Assembly (NCBI GenBank): GCA_030685235.1
Contig: MU839155.1
Coordinates: 62,001-126,000, forward strand
Length of the DNA stretch: 64,000 nt
DNA from: Copromyces sp. CBS 386.78
Taxonomy: Eukaryota > Ascomycota > Sordariomycetes > Sordariales > Sordariaceae
Reading direction: 5' to 3'
Part shown: piece after piece, positions 58,390-64,000 of the stretch
Numbering within the stretch: position 1 is the first letter of the stretch
How the letters are laid out: the number at the start of each line of letters is the position of its first letter
Notes under the pieces: generated by a model
Seen by the model: the letters and a program-made list of their open reading frames with translations, nothing else
The model's database searches: none
What the model was told of the DNA's origin: nothing
Made by a program: the position numbers and the translations under genes

Positions 58390-60795
58390 GGTGATGCGAC
58401 GCCTATGTGGCCGATGGAAACACCTTGTGATTGTTTGCCGCCGTGTGCCGAAGACAAACCTGGGCATTCAGATTACGAATTTCGAGATACCTGGTCCTTG
58501 GCGACGAGGGTGACGAAATGAAAAAAGACTGTCGATGCTAGTTGGTGTTGAGTTTGAGGTGACGGTATGAGTGACCTGCGCTGCTCTCACAAACAGTCTC
58601 CACTGTTATTTGCAGTGTTGTTTCCAGCGCCAAGCACAATCCCGATATGGCCCAAGTGGTTGTCAGAACCGGGGGTGTTGCTCAAAAGGGGGGTCGTGCA
58701 CGGACCATAAACCACGAAAAGTCCCATGCCCAAGACTCATCAACCCCCGTTACTATGATACCAATAATGCCCAAAAAGGCCTTTGTGCATCTTTTTTTCG
58801 CTTCCTATCAAAAGACAACTACTTCTATCTACCTTTCTACCCTAGAATACCTCTTGAACCTCCCATACAAATTTAAGAGCAACTTTTTCCCATTTGCTAT
58901 TGCTGGTTGCTAGGTTGCTCTTCCTCAGCAAAAAAGCCAGATTTCGCTATGGGGGTTGTTGCAACAAGGGGGTTGCTGGAACACCGTGGTTTCAGGGGCG
59001 GGACATCATTGTCAGAATGATGTGGGTTGGGAGGTAGGGGCTAGGAAGGTGTTGGAGTTTTATCGGGGACTGCTTTGATATTAACCTTGTTGCCGCGAGC
59101 GTTGACGATTTGTAGTAGCTTGTTGTTGGAAGACAACAGGAGGTAGCTGTCTTGTTTTGGTGTGGCTATGTTGGGCAGATGGAAGGGATGGGCAACAGAT
59201 GATGTATGCTGAATATATTCACAAGTGGTTACTTGCCTCTTCCACTTCCAGCCCGTTTTATCGTGAAATATGTCACAAAGCAAGTGATAGACAGAATGGA
59301 GAGTACTATAGCGCGTGTCAAGTATTGCGTATTTATAATTATCGAATGAGACTTCTCAGGAGTTCTAAAGGCACTCATCTCATCTGCCATGGACCATGAA
59401 CCAGACACCCACCTGTAGGGCAACCATATAACCTTTCGTCCCAAGTTCCAATACCAGAACGGGGCCCAGTATGGTTGTATGGCCGAGTGGTTCCGTTCAC
59501 ATGAAAACATTGCCGGGTGCGTTGGTATCCCGTGGTACAGTTTTCGTAAGTCGCTGACTGGAGGATTGAGGTTCGCTCCGCAAGCTCAACAGGGCGACTG
59601 AGCTTTCCGCCAATTCTTGTCGCACTCAACGCTGATTGAAATTATTGCACGTATATTCTTTGGATTTTTCTGTTCCTTTTGCAAACTTGAACCGGTTTCT
59701 CAAACTGGTTTTTGGTTAGGATATCGGTGGTCGCGAAAAGGTCGAGCTGCAACCCCTTCACTTCTCTCGGCCCTCTCCCCCCCTGCCCCTCCTCCTTCGC
59801 GCTCAGGCATCTCGTCACAAACTCACAATCATATCTGATTCACAAACGGGCACGTTCTCACGCACCATAAAAATCAATACCAAACCAGTTTCTGTTGTCA
59901 TTTACTGCCTCACTACGCTCCTCTTATCGTCTCTCCACTGCACTATCATAGGTATTAAACCTTGGAAGGAAGGGTATACGTACAAGCCGACGAGAAATCA
60001 AGAACTGAAGCAGTAGCAAGTAACCGAATTCTTTTTTTTTTTTCGATTCACACACGCCCCTTATGCTATGCCAGCGCCGACGCATGAGAAAAGTCTCCCC
60101 TGTGAAACAAACCGAGGCAGAGGATAGGTATGATGAGAACGGAAAAGCCCCTCCTCTCTTTCCTCTAGAAGACTAGAAGACGAGGCAGCAGTAAAACAAA
60201 ACAGGAACAAGAGAAGCAAACTGCAGTGATAAAGAAAATGTGTATGAGAAAACGAGAAAAAGTAAGACAGAGAGAAAATAAAACGAGTAATAAGGTAGTG
60301 TAGCAGTAGTAAGTGCAGTGTAGTGTAAGTGTGTGGTTGTAGTTCGTTGCAAATCATGCATGCATGCCAGTCCAGTCAGGTGTCATTACCCTCCCTCCCC
60401 TTTGCTCCTTTCCTCTTCCTTTCTTTCCTTTGTCCCTGGTCCAGTCCCCTTTCCACTTTCCTCCTCCCTATACTCCCTGACAGCAAACAACAGCAAAAGC
60501 GCCATGTTATAGCCATAGACCCAGCCGCTTTTCGCTATGCAAGCATCAATCGCCAGTTTAACATTGTTCGATCATATCCTCCTCCATCTGTCAGAATCCA
60601 ATCCTCAGACCATCCAAACCGTTCATCCATCCAAGCTGTGTCCTCCATCCGTTGCAAACGGTATCGGTAATGGTATCGGTATGTGGTATGCGGTTGTCAA
60701 ACTCGGCTCGGCTCGGTCTTGGTAGGGTGGGTGGGTGCGGGTATCAATCTCTGTATAGCTGCTGTTCCTCCCTTCTTTCCCTTCCCTTGGGTTCC
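58390..60795. other. Intergenic, 2.4 kb; tRNA-Leu-like 5' fragment
   Basis: Includes the DBR1 promoter and the long 3' flank of rho-4. At 59473-59492 the sequence GGTTGTATGGCCGAGTGGTT matches the acceptor and D-arm of eukaryotic tRNA-Leu, but no matching anticodon arm or 3' acceptor follows. A T-run (T12) lies near 60031. No gene supported. Confidence 0.4.
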
Positions 60796-61940
60796 TCACA
60801 TCATACCACACTTTCTCTTCTTTTTCTTCACAATCGGAACAACCGTACCGCCTACGCCCGCAGCCTTGACGGGCCCTATCCCAGAACCGGCCTTATCACC
60901 GCTGCTGAACGAGATTCCGCTGCCCTTTCCGCTTCCTGACCCTGCGCCAACACCCAGCATGCCGCTCGCGGCTTCCTGTTCCAGGGTTTTCCTGTCGTTG
61001 GCGACGACTGTGAGGATGGCCTGCTCGAAAATCTCTTCAACACCCTTCATCTCCTTTGACGAGCACTCCATGTACTGGGCGCCCATCTTCTTGGCGACGG
61101 CGAGGCCTTGTTCGGTGGTGACGGGGGTGAGACCTTGTGTCTTGAGCATGTCGATGCACGTCTTCTTGTGGCGAAGGTCGGACTTGAGGCCGACAAGGAT
61201 GAGAGGGGTATACGGGCAGAAGTGGAGGACTTCGGGGTACCACTGAGAGGACGTGTTAGTACGAGGACGGGGGAAAGGAGGGGTCAGAGGCGGCAGCATA
61301 ACTCACCTTGTCCATGACATTCTCGAGGGAGTTGGGGCAGTCAATGGCGAAGCAGACGAAAATGAGATCGGTTTCTGGGTATGAGAGCGGTCGCAGACGG
61401 TCGTATTCCTCTTGGCCGGCGGTATCCCAGAGGGCGAGCTCGACGGTCTTACCGGTCGGTGGATGCGTCGGGTAGGTGATGTAGTTTTCGAAGACAGTTG
61501 GGACGTATTTCTGTTTGCGAAATGACAGTTAGTGCCAACCCAAGCAGTACCCTTGATGAGGAAGGGGGACGTCATACCTCTGGGAAGTATCCCTGACTAT
61601 AGCTGATCAAAAGACATGTCTTTCCGCAACCGCCATCACCGACCACTACCACCTTCTTGGAGTATGCCGGGCCCTCAGTCATGGCCGTTGTTGCTGCTGA
61701 TTCTCTTCCGGTACTTGATGTGGTGCTCATCATGGTACTCACTGTCCCATCACTCGATCTCGTCCCGTTGTCGCGTGGTACCCGTCGGCCGGCGCTACCA
61801 GTGGAAGCGTATGACGAGGTGGTGGTCGGTCGTCGTTGGAGTCCTGCCCCGGGGCTGGTGCTATCGTGCCTATCTAGGATGGACGACACCGACTGCGAAT
61901 GATAGTGGTGTGAGCTGCGGAACTTGCTTGACGACGACAT
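60796..61940 (-). CDS. rho-4: Rho-family GTPase RHO4
   Basis: Three exons: 61940-61578, 61510-61307, 61242-60796; 1014 nt, 337 aa; both introns phase 0 (GTATGA..ACAG, GTGAGT..TCAG). RHO4 GTPases act at the plasma membrane and septum; in Neurospora RHO-4 is needed for septum formation. A Ser/Thr-rich extension (1-93) precedes the G domain: P-loop GDGGCGKT (101-108), switch [10 protein letters not shown] (123-131, effector T126), DTAGQ (150-154), the guanine-specificity loop in the Rho4 form GLKSDL (208-213), and ECSSKE. The C-terminus has a glycine/serine-rich linker, the polybasic KKKKRK and a CaaX box CGMM, so prenylation is expected; glycine at a1 is unusual. The long N-terminal extension and the LKSD loop distinguish RHO4 from RHO1-3 and CDC42. 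Confidence 0.93.
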
Positions 61941-64000
61941 TGCTAGCTGGGAAGACGAGGCTGAGGTGTGTGGTATTTGCGGGTAGGTGAGGGATGTAGA
62001 GAGTAGGGGTGTTTGTTTTTGTTATTCGGTCACCGCCCCCCCCGTAACTTTTCGTTTTTCTGACGGCGTTAAAGTTGGCGTTGAATGGTTTAGCGTCCGG
62101 CAACGGTACGGCCTTTCGTACAGTTCAGCCAACTGAACGAACTCTCCCAAGCCACACAACAACGATAACTCCTTCAACGAACGTAGACGGTTTGGGAGCT
62201 TTCTTGGTCGTTGCTTGCTCTCTCTCTCTCTCTCTCTTTTGCTTCTTCGATAGGCAGGTAGGCAAAGATTGTGGTGCAAAAGCGAACAAGGGGATTCAAA
62301 ACAAAGCAGCACTGAAGGCAGAGCTTACTCACACCGAGTTGGGAGAAAGCGGCAGTGCGGAAATTGTTTGTGTGGAAATGCGCAAAGCAAGGAGCGAATG
62401 GCGGAGAAAGTGGATGGAGACGGGAATGTTTTGTTGTGGTGCCTGCCTGACTTTTGCGATTCCGGCTGCCGAACTTGTGACTTGTGACGATGGGACGCTC
62501 CTGCAAACACACCCGGACTGACTGTTTCCTCTTTTTCCAGAATTTCGGGAAGCTGCAATCGAAGGTCTGGTCTGGTGATTGGGAAGTCGCAAAAGGGTAA
62601 CTTGGAAAGCGCGGATTGAGGTTGTGACGGGGGCCTGCGAGGAATGCGGATTGCGGTGCTAACAACGGCCAAGGCGGTCAAGCACTATTGGGGGAGATGT
62701 TGTTTTGGGCCTCCGTGTGCCAGTGCTTATCGTATCGCGGCGGTCAATCAAATGTTGATCGAGGGGTTGTTGGAGAAGGACGTGCCAGGTGGTGTGCGAA
62801 TGGGAATGGTGAGAGACAACGGAAGAGTGGACTGAACCGCTGGTTGTTGTGGGTGGGTATGGAGGCCCTTGTAAGCTCCCTCAGGTCAAGCAAGGCAATC
62901 AACCTAAGCGGGAGGCAGGCAGGGCAGGCGGCGGGAGAGGGTCACTCCAGCGTCCCACCACTCACTCAGGAGGGCGTGTGGTTTGTAAACTGTAGGTCGG
63001 CGGGGCAACCGTTTCCCCTTTTGCCCTGGCTCCTTTTCACTTCCAACATGAATTGCAGCCAAAACGGCTTGGCTATGACACAACTTTGACTGTCCAACAC
63101 TCCAACATTCGGTTCACAGAGTTGCAGACGACCGCAGCCTTGCTCAAGCAGCGGTTCGGCCTTGGAAAAACAGTGCTAAAAATGGTCTTCAAAAGGTAAA
63201 CCTGGTCCGCTTCAAGAGATCGCGTTGGTCGATCGTCAGAGCGTCTAGAGAGTGCATCCGGGAAAGCCTGTTTTAATGCAGGTACCGAATCCGCATGGAA
63301 GTCGCAATAGCAGCACATCATATGGGACATCATATGGCACTCTTAGAGCACCGCTTTCCCGCAGGATTAATCATGATATTTCTGCTTTCCAAAACACGCC
63401 CTTTGTGTGCGTCTTTTCTCGTTCCCGAGACCACTTGCGGAGGCCTATCAACCATAGCCACATGTATTTGTCCATGTTCAGCTGGGAACTCGAGGAGGCT
63501 GGGAGGTTGGTAAGGGGAAAAATACCCACTTTGTCGTCCAGACTGGACGAACAGACGAACTGGACCAAGCTCGCCAAGAAAAACTTCAAGGATAAGCTTA
63601 GGTAAAATTCATGTGGCCAGTGCGTCACTGGTCGTTTCTAGAGTCAAGGCCGGCCGGCTTTTCATCGGCTCCTGGGTGTGCGGGGCCGACTGCGTGCAGG
63701 ACTTGCGGGTTCTTCACTGTCGTCAGCCGCTTCTCTCATGTTCTTTCCTTTCCTTTCCCTCGTCTTCCCGCCAACAACCAAATTTTCTGCCCATTGTTCT
63801 CCAAACGAACCGCGTCTGGCACGCGTTGAGGGGCAACTTCACTTCTGCAACCAAAACCACAATCTCCCTTTCTCACTGTTACACAATCATCGATTGCGAG
63901 AAACTACTGGGACGATATTTGACTGCTACGAACTAATTGCGCAGTGTCCCCATCCTATCAGGATCTTCATTTCTCTAGCACCCAACGGGCTGCTCAAGTG
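61941..64000. other. rho-4 promoter region and unassigned right end
   Basis: Immediately upstream of rho-4 is a CT microsatellite (about 62218-62239), common in Neurospora leaders. From 62,500 to the window end no gene is supported; a pyrimidine-rich stretch at 63,720-63,880 may be the leader of a gene beyond the right edge. Confidence 0.4.

Overview
This window is nuclear DNA of a filamentous ascomycete, most likely Neurospora or a close Sordariaceae relative. The reasons are short (about 50-220 nt) GT-AG introns with canonical donors, long gene-poor intergenic stretches, a single dispersed 5S rRNA gene, intron-bearing tRNA genes with C-rich fungal D-arms, a septation-type RHO4 GTPase with a long N-terminal extension, and polyglutamine-rich regulators. 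The order rho-4 / DBR1 / aldehyde dehydrogenase / telobox factor / Zn2Cys6 factor fits my recollection of one N. crassa region; that is memory, not something the sequence proves.

Layout. 1.8-4.4 kb: a wybutosine-synthesis gene (TYW2/TRM12 type, +) converges on a three-exon secreted EF-hand gene (-). 7.5-8.1 kb: a 5S rRNA gene and an intron-containing tRNA-Phe. 9.2-10.8 kb: a four-finger C2H2 transcription factor (-). 10.8-29.6 kb: a protein-gene-poor region of nearly 19 kb holding tRNA-Ala, tRNA-Asp, a 0.2 kb TA-flanked inverted-repeat element and a decayed 1.5 kb element with long terminal inverted repeats. 29.6-37.6 kb: two large regulators on the minus strand (Zn2Cys6 factor of 968 aa; telobox/TRF-type protein of 1176 aa with polyQ). 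40.7-42.3 kb: aldehyde dehydrogenase (+).

43-55 kb is the accessory-looking part. On the minus strand are four small two-exon genes (A-D) sharing a phase-1 intron after a G-ending motif. On the plus strand, pointing away from them, are three genes (E-G) carrying one or two copies of an unrecognised helical module (RFxxQ...GWI, then YLSAxLFLFWA, then FLRNYxxxVL). Gene E is broken by a 5-nt insertion inside its last motif. Flanks are duplicated too. Neither family is recognised; this is the best candidate for an undescribed system.

55-64 kb returns to conserved genes: a DUF2470 membrane protein (+), lariat debranching enzyme DBR1 with an RGG/GH-rich tail (-), and RHO4 (-), followed by about 2 kb without a supported gene. 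All intron boundaries are read by eye from splice motifs and frame continuity; summed exon lengths are divisible by three in every spliced model given.
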